Of a stretch of 64,000 nt of DNA, positions 45,004 to 57,927 are shown one piece after another. This DNA comes from Cryptomeria japonica (Eukaryota; Streptophyta; Pinopsida; Cupressales; Cupressaceae). Every line of letters starts with the position of its first letter. The stretch's first letter is position 1. The position numbers were made by a program, and so were the translations under genes. The notes under the pieces were generated by a model. That model had not been told where the DNA came from and searched no databases. It worked only from the letters and a program-made list of their open reading frames with translations. Location of the stretch: contig NC_081415.1 of NCBI RefSeq assembly GCF_030272615.1, positions 505,873,373 through 505,937,372 of the forward strand, written 5' to 3'.

Positions 45004-45699
45004 TTTAATAGGTGAAAGAAGAGAGCGTCTTTTTTTATTAACGGTAGCATGCTTTTTCCAACAGTTATGTTAATATAACAGCTACGTTTTTAAACGGTAG
45101 TATGCTTTTATGTTTTTTTAATGGTATTATGTTTTAGACAATTAGATTCTTTTGAGATAAAAAAATGAAAAGCTATCTATCCATATTTATTTAGACACGT
45201 GTGGTATAAGTAATGGTACATGAGTGATGAGGCCATTCAAATTTTTAAATTAGGGTTCGTGAGTAAATGTATAAGGATATGACTATATTATATAAAAATT
45301 TAGTCATAAAAAAATGCCAATGTGAGGATAGGGACATGGTCCATTTTCCTATACTAGAATATGGAGTATTTTAGCAACTATGCATTTGTCTATTTAAATA
45401 AAGAACCTTTATTAATTCAATGTGGTGCAACCAATTATGAATATTTAACTCTCCTCAAGTGAAGAAAATATCCTTAAAGTGTGAGCTTTGACTTACATGA
45501 ATGTCAGTGATAGGCAAATACAACCACATCTTCAATGATCCAAAGATTTTCACTTGCATGATGTTAATCACATATTTAAGATTAAAACAAACATGCACAC
45601 TACAAAGTTCTTTGTTCAACAAACACTTAGAAATATGACATGTGAAATGCGTGCAAATATGCAATTGATATATTATTTTATTTTTGCAAATTCCTCAAT
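45004..45699. other. No recognisable gene
   Basis: AT-rich DNA. Three diverged short units of AACGGTAGCATGCTTTT type occur at about 45040, 45094 and 45120. Confidence 0.4.
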
Positions 45700-47968
45700 C
45701 AAGATAATACTTCACAATTGAACCAAATGAATTTGGATAAACACACCATTGAAGCTAATCCTTTAAATCTTAGCTTTGCATGATATTTTGGACTTGACGA
45801 AATATTTTAAATAATTTTACATCACAAAAAGGTATCTACCTTACAACTCATGGCATAATAGAATATAAAGTAGTACAATAGAAATGATTATAATTATGTC
45901 AGGATTAATCAATCAAGACAAACCTACACTTAAATCAAAAAATGAAAGAAATGAAACTAGTGACAAATACTAGATGCCAACATTGAGTAGATGATGTAAT
46001 GGATCCATCCACCAAAGTGTCCACCTTGTCCAAATTTTGACTTGAATCATTTAGTGCCACTATGGAGAGAGTGATGCCATTATTGTCTTTCAACATTTTA
46101 AAATTCTCTTTCAATAGACAAATTGGATAGCCTATATGCCATGATATTTTCTTCCTAAAATAATGTACCAGGAGCTAACTTCTTAGATGCCACAAATAAA
46201 AATTCACAGATAAGACATCTACTCCCTGAAGGGATAGGATTTTTCTTAGCGACTCCATCAAAGTAAATTTTAATAAAAGGAGGAGGAACTCATTTAGCAC
46301 CAACTCTACTATTGTTAACACTCATTCCACTAAAAGCTCCAAGAGAAGGAGGAATTTGACATTTTTTACTAAAGTCAACTTTAATGGTAGTAAAATCTTA
46401 TGATGAGAAGCTTTTATCTTAATAAGAAAGAGAAAACATAAGACATTGTAATAGTTTCAATAAATTGCTAGTTCTAATTTGTAAATCACTACTCCTCATG
46501 CATTGGAAAAGTCTTTGAAAAATCCTAAAATTTATCCCTCTAAATATACCAAATGAGTAGGGATGGGGAAACCCACCACATGCTTCCAAATATAGAGCTC
46601 TAGTAAAGAATAGGCTAGTTAGAAAATATAAGAAGCATTATCTTAGAGGAGCACTCTTCTAAAGAAAATGATCCCCTAACCATTCCCAACATTTACAAGT
46701 AAATTTAAAGTGAACAAATAGATTATCTAAAGTAGAATTAAATTCCTTATATAATGAACATCTTAAATCCACAATTTTTTTTTTTTTTTGGCAATCTCTC
46801 ATTTGTAACAACTTTATTTTGAGATACTAGCTAAGAAAAGGATATAGCCTTCAAAAGACATGGTTTATCACAACATAAGCTAAGAAGTAAATTTTGTGAA
46901 GGAACAAGCATTTGTTAATTACTATAGTCCCAACAAACTTAATTTGTCCTATTTTCTAAGAATAGAATACTTGTCCCTTGTCTATTATACTCTTTAAAAT
47001 AGATTTTTTTATTTTCTAAGAAATGATAGGAAGAGAAATTGATCTCCGTTTAACAAATGGTAGGTTATTATTCTAATTGACCTCAAACTTATCTTCCACT
47101 TGTTCTCCCATTCTACTAATAAATTGGATTTCTAGAATAATATACATTCTCCTATCAAACACATCATAGCCATTTTAAGAATCATTTCAAAATAGAGTCT
47201 TCTTTCCATTGTGAATATAGTCCATGGTAAATTTGAAATTATAATCCCCCCAAATTTGAATATAAGGTTCCACGTGCAAGAACGTTGAGGTGGGTTGGAA
47301 ATTTTTAAAATGAATGCAATCAATAGAATCTAGATACAAATTTTGTAAAATTTTATACCATTTAGATCTTGGTGAAGCATAAAGTTTGCAAGCTAATTTT
47401 GTGTCCAAAGAAAAATTATAGACTACTAGATCTCTAGTTCCAAACCCCCAAAGGGGTTTAAACTTGCATTCTCTTAGTCCAATAAATCTAATTCATGTTT
47501 TTCATGTTTTTCACCCTTATCACTCTATAAAAGAGATCTCATGGTAATTTTTGTCATGCAATAAATAACGTTTGATGGCATAAACAAATGAGAAATCATG
47601 TAAGTAGGGACAATTGATAAAATAGACTTAACAAGAAGGATCTTCTGGCCATTGCCAACTACTTACTTTCCCAAGAGTATAACTTAGAGTTAATTGATGA
47701 AATCACTCTATCCAAAAAGGTAATCTTACTCATTCACAAGAATAAAGGAAGTCCAAGATAAGTGTATGGAAGAACATCCCCTTTAAAACCTAATAAGTTA
47801 ATTTTTTTTTTCATAATGCTTGCAACAAGATTAAAGATTTTTTTTTAGATTATCCTTGTTGATAGATTTCTTGACACCTAGTAGTAGTTATATATCACAA
47901 TACTAATTTCAAAAACTTCTTTGTAGTAAAAAATATCAAACAACAAGGTATCATCTACAAACAAAGTG
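45700..47968 (-). mobile_element. 5'-truncated LINE, minus-strand copy
   Basis: Non-LTR element starting inside reverse transcriptase with the catalytic motif intact (LFVDDTLLFD near 47945). It continues through the post-RT region (KWYKILQNLYLDSIDCIHF, about 47380), the zinc-binding region (CKCWEWLGDHF near 46690) and an RNase H remnant (IYFDGVAKKNPIPS near 46290), to a 3' end shared with the plus-strand LINE at 52270-58480 (TTTGGACAAGGTGG...TGTTGGCATCTAGTATTTGTC near 45970-46040). Frames are broken throughout. The 3' boundary is approximate, placed by loss of similarity to the other copy. Confidence 0.8.
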
Positions 47969-47969
47969 A

Positions 47970-48720
47970 GTAAATGGGGGAACCTCATCAGTTATTCTAT
48001 GCTTTGAATTATGCAATGTTATTAGTACCATATGGGAGAGGGAAAGCCAATTTTCTCAAAATAGAGCCATCAAACCACCTTATTATGCATCTAGCACCTG
48101 ATTTCTTGAGGTTACACTTTAATGCACCGTTGAAATTTTATTTGATCCATCCTATTTGAGAATCCCTCTACCTTGCTTGCTCTCTTAGTTTTTGGATCTC
48201 AATCCCTTGAATTCCCACAATGGGTGGATTATTAAGATTGAACCAGTTCTTCTTCATACTGGAATCCCATTCTCCAAATCTAGCTTATTTAAAAATGAAT
48301 CAATCTTCATCTCCTTTCCCTAGAAAATGTGCCTATTATGCTCTTTCGAGAACTCCCATACCATAATTGATCGACATAACACCCACAAACAACCAAAGAC
48401 ATCATTTTTATTGATGAAGAGACAAGACTTAAATAAAATAGAGTTGTCTCTAGGAAAGGTACCCTAGCATCCCAACCTAGCACATAACCATGTTCAACAT
48501 TCTTGTGTGAAAAGGGTACTCCAAGAGTAAATGGTTTACCATCTCTTCATTATTCTTGCTCAAATCACATCTTGAAGGGCCCTCATAACCCATCTTCTTG
48601 AACCTATCTATAGTCAACACTTTATTCTATAGCACAACCCATGTAAAGATGTCAACTTTAAGGAGACAAAACTTATGCCAACACAAGCCAATTGGAATCT
48701 CCCTCCTTTCACATTGTTGC
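47970..48720 (-). mobile_element. Second LINE fragment: zinc-binding region and RNase H
   Basis: The minus strand reads LKVDIFTWVVL then NKVLTIDRFKKMGYEGPSRC and NNEEMVNHLLLEYPFHTRM (zf-RVT region that follows LINE reverse transcriptase). It is followed near 48150-47980 by FNGALKCNLKKSGARCIIRW and GTNNIA (start of RNase H). It then abuts the reverse transcriptase of the next fragment, an order impossible within one element, so this is a separate insertion or rearrangement. Confidence 0.75.
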
Positions 48721-49171
48721 TCAATTATAATAAATATAATTATAATATTATTTTAATCTCTCTTTTTTTAATATATATTTGGAAAAATATTATATAAGGT
48801 AAAATAATTTTGAGACAAAGAGGTGTCATTTCTTTTTTGGGTTCTTATATATAAGGAATAAAAATATTTTTTTCATATTTTAATTTTTAAACATATATAT
48901 CATTTGTAAATATAAAGTTATGTTTTTTTCATTTTTTTGTTTTATTTAAATTAATTTGTATTGAGAGTTTATTAGCCAAGTTTTATTAAATCTTATTTTA
49001 ATCTAACACAATCCATACATGTAGATCATTTGATATCTTGGATTATGCCACTTTATGTCCTCTTCATTACAAATTTAAATCCTATACATCTAAATGTTAA
49101 ATTTAGTGACCACAAACATACATTTATAGGAATTATATGGGTCATTTATACCTCTCTATCTATTAAGGTGG

Positions 49172-49174
<3 letters not shown>
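48721..49174. other. No recognisable gene
   Basis: Very AT-rich DNA with nothing recognisable. Confidence 0.45.

Positions 49175-49246
<72 letters not shown>
49175..49246 (+). repeat. (CT)36 microsatellite
   Basis: Thirty-six uninterrupted CT dinucleotides. Confidence 0.97.
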
Positions 49247-49247
<1 letters not shown>

Positions 49248-49862
49248 GAAATGTCTCTCCACATCCATCCATCTCCCTCCCTCTCTTTCTTCCCCTCTCC
49301 TTTTCCTAGATCTCCATATCTATATATTTTTTCATTTATCTCTATATCTCCATAGTTCTTCTTTCATCTCTCCCTCTATCTTTATTATGTTATCTCTCCA
49401 TCTCCCTCTACCCCCATATCTCTCCCTCTCTCCCCTCCTCTAAATATCACTTCATATCTCTATCTTTCTATTTCTCCCTCTCATTCTCTCCCCCTCTTCC
49501 CCACTCTCAATATATTTATCTCTTTCATCTCGATCTAATATCCCTCTCTAATCTTCCTCTTTATCTCTCCCTTTGCTCTCCATATCAGTATAACATGAAC
49601 CTATTGGTGATGGAGCCAGATTATCTTCCTAATTTAGAGTTTTTGTTTCAATCGTATTTGGATCTATATCTCTTCACCCTTCTATCTCCACATCTCTCTC
49701 ACCTCTCTCTATCGTTGTCTTTCTATCTCTCCCTCTCTCTCCTCTTATCCATATAATTGTCTCTTTCATCTCTATTTATCCCCATCCCCATTCTCATATC
49801 CATATTTATCTTCCTTTATATCTCTATCCCCAATGTCTATCTCTTTACCCCTCTCTCTCAGG
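49247..49862 (+). repeat. Pyrimidine-rich degenerate tract
   Basis: About 600 bp of imperfect CTCTCCCTCTCTATCTCCATATCTC-like sequence continuing from the CT microsatellite. Its purine complement appears in short form at about 60700-60820. Confidence 0.8.
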
Positions 49863-52269
49863 ACACTAAAAATAGATCAATTTTTTTTTATGATTGACCT
49901 TGTGCACCTTTCTGGTGTACCCATTGCACACTAAGGTGAAATTTCTAGTTATAATGTATTTAACAACAATCTTATTAATGTTGATAGTAAGATTATAAAT
50001 TCCACTTATCATTATCAACATTTTACTTTTACCTTATTATATGCTTGTTTGTTATTCAATTGTGATATTGGGGCATTATCAAATAATTCACAAACATATA
50101 TAGTAGCTAGTTCTTGTGTTCATAATTAATTGGTTTTGACTATTTATACGATCTTATAAATCATTTGATTCCCCTCCCCCCCTTTTTTAAACAATATTTC
50201 TTACCCAAAAGGGGTAATATTTTATTTCTCCAATCAAAGGAATGTACTTGCAATTTATAGTAGATTTATTAGCCCCGATTGACCATATTACTATTTGAGC
50301 AATAGTAGCATTAAAACAATTTGATAATCTTAATAATACTGTTAATTTACATAACTTTATTAATTTGTCAATTAATCATGTTTCATTCACGAGTGGAAAA
50401 TATAATGATTGTGCTATTATTGTCAAGATAAAGCTATCTTATTAGACTATCTCCTCCTTTCACTCAAAAGTAGAGCCAATGGAAAGAACTAACCTTTTTA
50501 ATACCCTAGCCAATATATTTGTTATTGGAATCTTTAATTAAAATTATTACTGTTTACTTTTAATATAATTATTTTAATTATTAATTTTTTTATAGTATTT
50601 TTAGCAATAGAGAAAATAACACAATCCATACTCTATTACAACTTGTGATAATTTCCTAGTGCCTCAATATTACTTTTGGCAGTAATCTTTTCTTTATGAT
50701 CGAGACTAAAATAATTCCACCCTTAATAATAGCCCCCTTTTTTCACCAATACTAAGATTATGACTATATCCAATGCCACCATTACTAATGATTTTGATGA
50801 TACTCTTACAACCTAGGTTGATATCAATTTCCTATTCACACCCCTTCATATTATTAACTTTATTAATACACTAAATTGGAGTAACTTGGAAGTAGCAATC
50901 AAATAGGTTATTATCCTTCTATCCTTGAAGCTGTTATTTACGATCATTAATTCTATGTATAAGCATATGTGATTATGTCGAAGGCGTATTATACTCATAT
51001 ATGGATGCAAAAAAATTAGTTTATAAAAACAAAGCATTTAATATGACATGTTTGTGACACTCGAATGCATGAAAAACAAAAAATCATTTATTATTATTTT
51101 TTTATTTTTGTATTATTAATAATAGTTTTTGACAAAAGATCCTAGACTTATATAATACATAGTTTATTAGATATAAAAAATATTACAATATAAAGGATTC
51201 CATTACATTGATAATAACTTGGGATAATGCAGACATCCCTGAGATCTATCTCGATTATTCAATGGTTGATTAAAAGGAAATAAACCATCCTTTACAATTT
51301 ACAAGAATAACCACTGATTTGAGGGATATAGAACTTCCCTCCATTACAACAAAAAGCCTTGTCTTCCTTACATAAAAGGACTGCAAAATTTTTATATACA
51401 AGAAAGGCAAGTATGCTATAGAGAACTAAGGGTTTGAGGAGAATGAGTTGTCCCTTTGAACTTCAACACACAACTATTACTTGAGGGGAATAAAGCCTCC
51501 CTCCTTTAAGATAAATTTAGTCTCTTCAACCATACAAAAGGAGGCAATATTGATGTTAACCAAAGAGTAGATTAGAGCCATTTTCATATCAACTAGGATT
51601 TGTAAGTTGTTCTCACATGAATGCCATGAGAGAGGAAGAGTAATCTCCAAAGCTTCAATTTTATTGCTGATGTGATGGTAAGAGCTTCAAGAAAATATTT
51701 TGTTGTGCGTATGTGAGAGAAATGGAAAACTACAAGAGAATGCTTGAGAGAGTGATAGAGATCTCAAAATGGAAATTTAAACACCAATATAAAAAATTTG
51801 GATTCATTTGCAAGACCTAGGAAGGCCAACAGAGGCATTACACTACTAAAACGTAGGAAGTGTAACACTCGAATGGTTAGTCGAGTCATAAATTTTAGCA
51901 AGATGGTAGCACATTATGCATTCATCTAAAGAAATTGTACTTACTGGCTGAGAAATTGTACTTACTGGCCAAGAAATGGTCTTACTTGATCAACATAAGT
52001 ATGTTTAATTAAATTATTATTTAATTACATAATTATCTTAAATTGATCTAAAGGGGAGGTTGATGTGATGCAAAATTGAAGGGTATGTAATTTACAACAT
52101 TGCACCAATATGTCTCAATTAGTTTTACCATCTTGGTATCACCTAATAATTTATCCCTATTTAAATTGGCTATATAAGTGGTTTATATGAGATTGTAAGC
52201 TATAATAATTAAGGGTCAACATAGTGGTGATTAAGCCAATTTTTCTAGTAAATCATGATTAATTATATT
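49863..52269. other. No recognisable gene
   Basis: AT-rich DNA with many stops in all frames. Part of it may be decayed 5' LINE sequence leading into the copy at 52270, but no motif supports this. Confidence 0.35.
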
Positions 52270-52299
52270 TAATGTATACTATTTTAACATACTTAACGA

Positions 52300-53640
52300 G
52301 TTGAACAACCCTCTCATTACTCTTATTATCAAGTCAAATAATGATAATACTATTTACAAGATTATTACTATAGGTATAGCATGCATATCATGTCTAATTA
52401 TTTGAGATATTATTTATATGGAGAAGGGGGTCTTATGTCAGGTAAGGAAATTTGTGAAGTTATTATTATTAATTATGAAGCTATTCATTCAATGTAAGAG
52501 AGAAAAATTCTAACTATGAAAATCAAATTTGATATTATGAAGGCTTATGATAAGGTTAGTTGGAGTTTTCTCTTATAATTTATAACTTGATTTAGCTTTA
52601 GCTTTCATTACTGCAAATTAATTTATAATGGATCGCCAATTGGCTTCTTTACTCCTGACAAGGTTTAAGACAAATGGATCCTATTTCCCTTTTCATTTTT
52701 ATTATTATGATAAAAAGAATTAATTAGGAAGTATCATGATAGAAAATTTGAGGGGAAATGAGAGTGGTATTAGGGTAAATAATAATATTCCTCCAATTGC
52801 TCACTCTTTGTTTGTAGATGTTACCTTGTTGTTTGGTATTTTTAACTTTGAAAAAGTTTTTTCAATTATTAAGGCGTTGTCTAATTTCTACTAAGTGTCA
52901 AGACAATCTATCAACAAGGGTAAATATAAAAATTTCTTCTTTAATAGTATTACAAGCATTATGAGTAAAATTATCAACTTGTTAAGTTTTAAAAGGGATG
53001 TTCTTTCAAGCACTTATCTAGAAATTCCTGTATTCTTGTGAATTTTCAGGATAAGAGTAAATTCATCCATTAACTCTAAGTTACCCTCTCAGAAAAGTAA
53101 GTGGTTCATAATGGGTAAAAGAATCCTACTTGTTAAGTCTATTTTATCAACTATCCTTAATTATATGATGTCTCATTTTGTTTATGCCATCAAGACATAT
53201 ATCTCATGACAAAAACTATTCATGAGATCATTTTATATGGAGTGGCAAGGGTAAAAAACATAAATTGACTTTGTTGGCCTAAGAGAAAGTAAGTTTAAAC
53301 CCCTTTGGAGAGTTTGGAATTAAAGATCTTACATTATATAATCTTTCTTTAGACACAAAATTAGCAGGCAAACTTTACAATTCACTAGGATATAAATGGT
53401 ATAAAATTTTATAAAATAAGTATCATAATTTCATAATTTCCAACCCACCTCAAAGTTCTTCTAAATGGAACTTAATAATCAAATGTAGGGATATTATAAC
53501 TTCAAATTTATCATGGATTATTCACAATGGAAATAAGGCTCTATTTTGGCATGATTCTTGAAATGGCTATGAGGTGCTTAATATGAGAATAGATATTATT
53601 CAAGAAAATTCTATTTATTATTTGAATGGGGAACAAAGTG
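52300..53640 (+). pseudogene. LINE reverse transcriptase remnant
   Basis: Recognisable reverse transcriptase blocks are separated by stops: KIKFDIMKAYDKVSWSFL (needs one frame change) near 52520-52575, and HSLFVDVTLLFG near 52800-52840, where the catalytic FADD-type motif has its second Asp replaced by Val. Further blocks (KSILSTILNYMMSHFVYAIK near 53140; FKPLWRVW near 53293) match the thumb and connection region. The enzyme would copy the LINE RNA at the target site, but this copy is dead. Confidence 0.8.
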
Positions 53641-54379
53641 GAAGATTAGTTTGAGGTTAATTAGAATATTAACTTATTTCTCAAGATTTTTTTATTTTTT
53701 TTAAAGAGTATAGTAAATAATAGATAAGTATTCTATTTTGGAAAAGAGGACAAACTAAGTTTGTTGGGATCCAAAATTGGTTCTTATTCTATCAAAGAAG
53801 GAAATAGATGTCAAAAAGTACTTGTTCCTTCATAAAATTTGCTTTCTTAACCTTTTTTAAGATAAATAATGTCTTTTGCTAGTTCCTTTTCATGGTTAGA
53901 AATTTAAACTAAAGTTCTTACAAGTGAGAGATTGCAAAGATTTAATATTTTTATGAATTTAAGATGTCAATTCCATTATATAGGGAAGTTAATGATACTT
54001 CATATCATCTATTTGTCCATTTTAAAATTACTTTTAAATGTTGGGAATGGTTATGGGATCACCTTCTTTAGAAAAGTGTTGATACTAAAATAATGCTTTA
54101 GTTATTTTCTAATTGACCTATTCTTTACCAAATCTTTATATCTGGATGGCTACATGGAGTGTTTCCCCTTCCCTTGTCATTTGGCATATTTGTAGAGATA
54201 AATTATAGGATTTCTCCAATGCATGGAAAGTGGTGATTTTCAAATTAAAATTAGCAATTTATCGAAACTGTTACAATATGTTTTATGTTTTCCCTTCGTC
54301 AACAAAATGAAAGCTTCTCACCTCCAGATTATATTATTCTTAAAGATGACCATTAGTGAACAATAGTAGAGTTGGTGCT

Positions 54380-54650
54380 AAATGGTTTCCTTCTTTTATC
54401 AAAATTTATATTGATGGAGCTATTAAGAAAAATCCTATCCCTTCACGGGTTAGATGTGTTATCTATGATCATAAAGGATAATTTGTGTTTGTAGCATCTA
54501 AGAAGTTAGCTTCTAATACTAATGATGAAGCAAAAATCCAAGCGCTATCCCTTGCTTTTGGAATAACTATCTTAGAAAACTTCACAAAGATTATAATTGA
54601 AGGATATATGATGTTAATTACAATTCTTTAGCAGATAACAAGATTCATTC
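54380..54650 (+). pseudogene. LINE RNase H remnant
   Basis: KWFPSFIKIYIDGAIKKNPI then VIYDHKG, FVFVASKKLASNTNDEAKIQ, and IIIEGYMMLITIL. It is the RNase H fold with the first Asp (IDGA) and the Glu-equivalent (DEAKIQ) visible, but the third acidic motif is GY instead of GDS. Stops interrupt it. Confidence 0.75.
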
Positions 54651-54947
54651 ATGAAAGCTTGAAAATATGATGGAATTGGTTTGGAATTTCTTGATTTTGT
54701 TTGAACATATTGAATATAAACACTATTTTTAGGAAGCATATAAGGTGGCATATAAGTTATCCAAGTCAGCTATTGAAAGAGATTTTAAAATATTGAAGGT
54801 ACAAAATTACAATGAAATTATTCTCTCCATATTGGCACTAAATGAGTCAAACAAAAATTTGGACAAGGTGGAAACTTTGGTGGATTGATCCATAACATCA
54901 TCTACTCAATGTTGGCATCTAGTATTTGTCATTATTTTTTATTGTTT

Positions 54948-55278
54948 TGTTAGAGTTATAAAGCATTAGCTAATAATTATTTATTTAATTATTAGTCTAT
55001 TATCCTGTACACTTAAGCTAAACTTAGGCATTTAATAATATGGTAGGTATTTAATAATTATTAAATACACTTTATCCCTTTAGGGTTGCACACCTTTAGG
55101 GTTGCATATTCTCCTTTTATAAGGATTGTATTGTACTTTTTATTTATATTCCCTCTTTGAATAATAATATTCTTCTTCAGAGCCATTATTGCTTTTTGCC
55201 TCCATTCTTCTCTTGTGACAGGTATTTTGCTTGCAGGTGTTCTTGGGATCTCTAAAGTTGTGTTTCTCAACTTCTTCA
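54948..55278 (+). repeat. 5' LTR
   Basis: TGTTAGAGTTATAAAGCATT...CTCAACTTCTTCA. Includes TATTTATATTCC (possible TATA) and matches 57577-57927 apart from small indels. Confidence 0.93.
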
Positions 55279-55291
55279 TGGTATCAGAGCC
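55279..55291 (+). other. Primer binding site
   Basis: TGGTATCAGAGCC, perfect complement to the 3' end of plant initiator Met tRNA, directly after the LTR. Confidence 0.95.
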
Positions 55292-55674
55292 TACATTTGC
55301 TGCTACTTGTTCCTGATTTTTCAGAAGAATTTTTAGAGGCTAGGGTTTCAAGCTTTTTAGAGTTTTTATTTTGAATATGGGGCGCTTCTTTGTTTTTGGG
55401 CATTTTGGGCTCAAATGGACCTCACTGTTGAGCTCAGACCACCCAAAAACCTCATTTCATATAAAATTTGTCCAACTTGGACAACTTTAGCCTCTGGAGA
55501 TTTTTTTTGGTTTTTACCCAATTTTGGCACGAATTTTGAGAAATTCGTCAAACAAATTAAAAAAAACAAAAAATTATTAAATTTTCTTAAGGTAGTTTTA
55601 AGGCAATACCGAGGCCGCATGCAACACACACTATGAAAAACTTTTTAAAAAAGATAGCACATTGGTAGGGGGTC

Positions 55675-55935
55675 GATGGCCTCTGTAAGTCCGTATAACC
55701 TGCAGCAGGCCATGGACCCGGCCCCACCCATGCTCCGTGCTCCACTCGGTCCCTGTCTATTGCCCTTCGGCACTGTATAATGCCCAGGCCCAGGCCCCGC
55801 TCGCTGGTCTCCTGCCTTGTTCCTGTCGCCGCCGCAGGAGCCCGTCGCCGCATGAGGAGCAACTGCACGAGATCGTCCACCCAGGAGCCCATCGTTCGAC
55901 TGCGTTCGGCCTTGTCTGAACACCACCTTGCGGCC
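55675..55935. other. GC-rich island inside the LTR element
   Basis: About 260 bp rich in G and C (e.g. CCGGCCCCACCCATGCTCCG, GTCGCCGCCGCAGGAGCCCG) inside an AT-rich interior. Short frames occur on both strands but no family is recognised. It may be captured host sequence. Confidence 0.6.
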
Positions 55936-57567
55936 TTGTGCCACCAACTTTTTTTCTGGCCCAAAATGTTTTTCAGCAACCTAATTTTTTGGTAGTTTGT
56001 TTTTTTCGATAGTGAATTTTTGTTTCGATAGGCAAGGAATATTCCACTGACATCAACATAACATCATACTAACGTCAGTGGTACGGATAACATACTAGCC
56101 CCTGTGACCCTTTTTGTGCCCTAAAAGAGGGGTTATTTTCTTTTGGTCATAGTTTGGGATACGATATCGTTTTTTGACAAACAAGATATTGTTGGAAAGT
56201 TGGTTTTGTCTACTTTCCAAATTTGTGGGTTTCATCGCTTGATTTGTTTGTTGGTACATTCTATAGCCATTTGAAGTCAAAGTTGTTGTTTTCAGCCCCG
56301 AGCTCATATCTTTTCGTCAGTTTCTCCATTTTTTGTGATTCCAACCGGTGTTTCAGAGCTCTTCACATCCATACATGGACTTTTTCTAGATTTTACTCCA
56401 GGTACATTTTATTCAATTTTTTGTGTTTTCACACTCTCGTGAATTACTTGGACATATGAGCTTGTGGAAACTTCTAGTTTGCATGGGATGACTCATTTTT
56501 TTTTGTTCTTCATGTATTTCCAGTCTTGTGTCTTTTGTTTACATTCTGAGTTTGCATTTTAAGCATTTTCCTTTTTTTTCAAATGCACTAAGATAAAGTG
56601 CCACTATACCTTGCACGCTTGGGACCTTGCACATCTTGTGCCTTATTGTACTTGCATTCCATTATAAAGTGCCATGGGGGGTTTGATGTTTGTCTTTTTT
56701 TGCCATCTACCTTTGTCACATGAGTGTTCCTTCTATGACATTAGCCTTATGATTTGTGTCAAGTGAGTGTTCATTCCAGGACGGTAGCCTTTATATGTGC
56801 TTGTACTTTATGTTGCACTTTGGATGTTCCTGGTTCTTCGTCATGCAGTTTTTCTTGGCATTCAGTTTCAATGTACCTATCACCTCTCCCTTGTAAGCAT
56901 TATGGGGGGGTTTCTCCTATTGGTTGTTGGTTCTAATGCTTCCTTCATTCATTGGAGTGAGATATGTATTCAGTATTTGTTCCTATGTACTAGGCGGATG
57001 CAGTGGCTGGTTACCTATGCATTTCAGTGAGATGGATCATTTACCATATGGACACTCTTTCATTCCTATTTTTGGAGGCAACCTTCCATCTTCGATTGAT
57101 CAACTCTTCAAACTTTGGTGTTTTTTTTGCCATATGTATCTTCGAGTTTAGTTGTTTGCCTTTGTTTGCCATCTAATTAGAGTAGTGTTATTTGAGGGCA
57201 CTCATGCAAATAACAATATTCTCTACTTGATCATCTTCTATTTTAGTGGAGTTTCTTCAGATCGACAGTTATTCTTTGATAGTGTTTGCAGGTTCTTCAT
57301 GCTTTAATGATTCTTTTGCTCTTCTTTTACTTTTATCTTTTGGAACATCTTGCTTGGAGGTTTCTTCATACCTTCACTTGAATTTCATCTCTTTTTGGAG
57401 TAGAGTTTTTTCCCATGAGGTTTTCTCTATTTTTCCGCTTTATAGGGATCTTTTGTACTTGGGAACCTCATCAGGCTTTTTTGTCGAGACCCAAATTTGC
57501 CTTCTTCATGTAGTTGCATTTTTTGCTTCATGCATTTAGTTTTTTAGCTACTCCCTAAGTTCATCTT

Positions 57568-57576
57568 AAGGGGGGG
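57568..57576 (+). other. Polypurine tract
   Basis: AAGGGGGGG directly before TGTTAGAG of the 3' LTR. Confidence 0.85.
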
Positions 57577-57927
57577 TGTTAGAGTTATCATGCATTAGCT
57601 AATAATTATTTAATTAATTATTAATCTATTATCCTCTCCACTTAAGCTAAACTTAGCCATTTAATAATATGGTAAGTATTTAATAATTATTCTAATTATT
57701 AAATACACGTTATCCCTTTAGGGTTTCTTTAGGGTTGCACACGTTTAGGGTTGCATATTATCCTTTTATAAGGATTGTATTGTAAATTTTATTTATATTC
57801 CTTCTCTGAATAATAATCTTCTTCTTTAGAGCCATTATTTCTTTTTGCCTCCATTCTTCTCCCATGACAGGTATTTTGCTTGCAGGTGTTCTTGGGATCT
57901 CTAAAGTTGTATTTCTCAACTTCTTTA
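57577..57927 (+). repeat. 3' LTR
   Basis: Matches the left LTR; it carries an extra TCTAATTATT-type insertion and a short GGGTTTCTTTAGGG expansion. The terminal CA is TA. Confidence 0.93.

Larger units (their letters stand above)
54948..57927 (+). mobile_element. Small non-autonomous LTR element without protein genes
   Basis: A complete plus-strand LTR element: LTRs of 331 and 351 bp, a perfect initiator-Met-tRNA primer site, an interior of about 2.3 kb, and a purine tract before the right LTR. Flanks share GTTTT on both sides if the first LTR base is counted in the left copy. The interior has no gag, protease, integrase or reverse transcriptase. It is larger than a typical TRIM and smaller than a typical LARD. 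It lies in the 3' end of the LINE. Confidence 0.9.

Noticed and set aside
55587-55995. GC-rich frames of 60-130 codons on both strands
   Set aside because: Several overlapping frames are open at once only because the island is GC-rich with few stop codons; no domain is visible in any of them.
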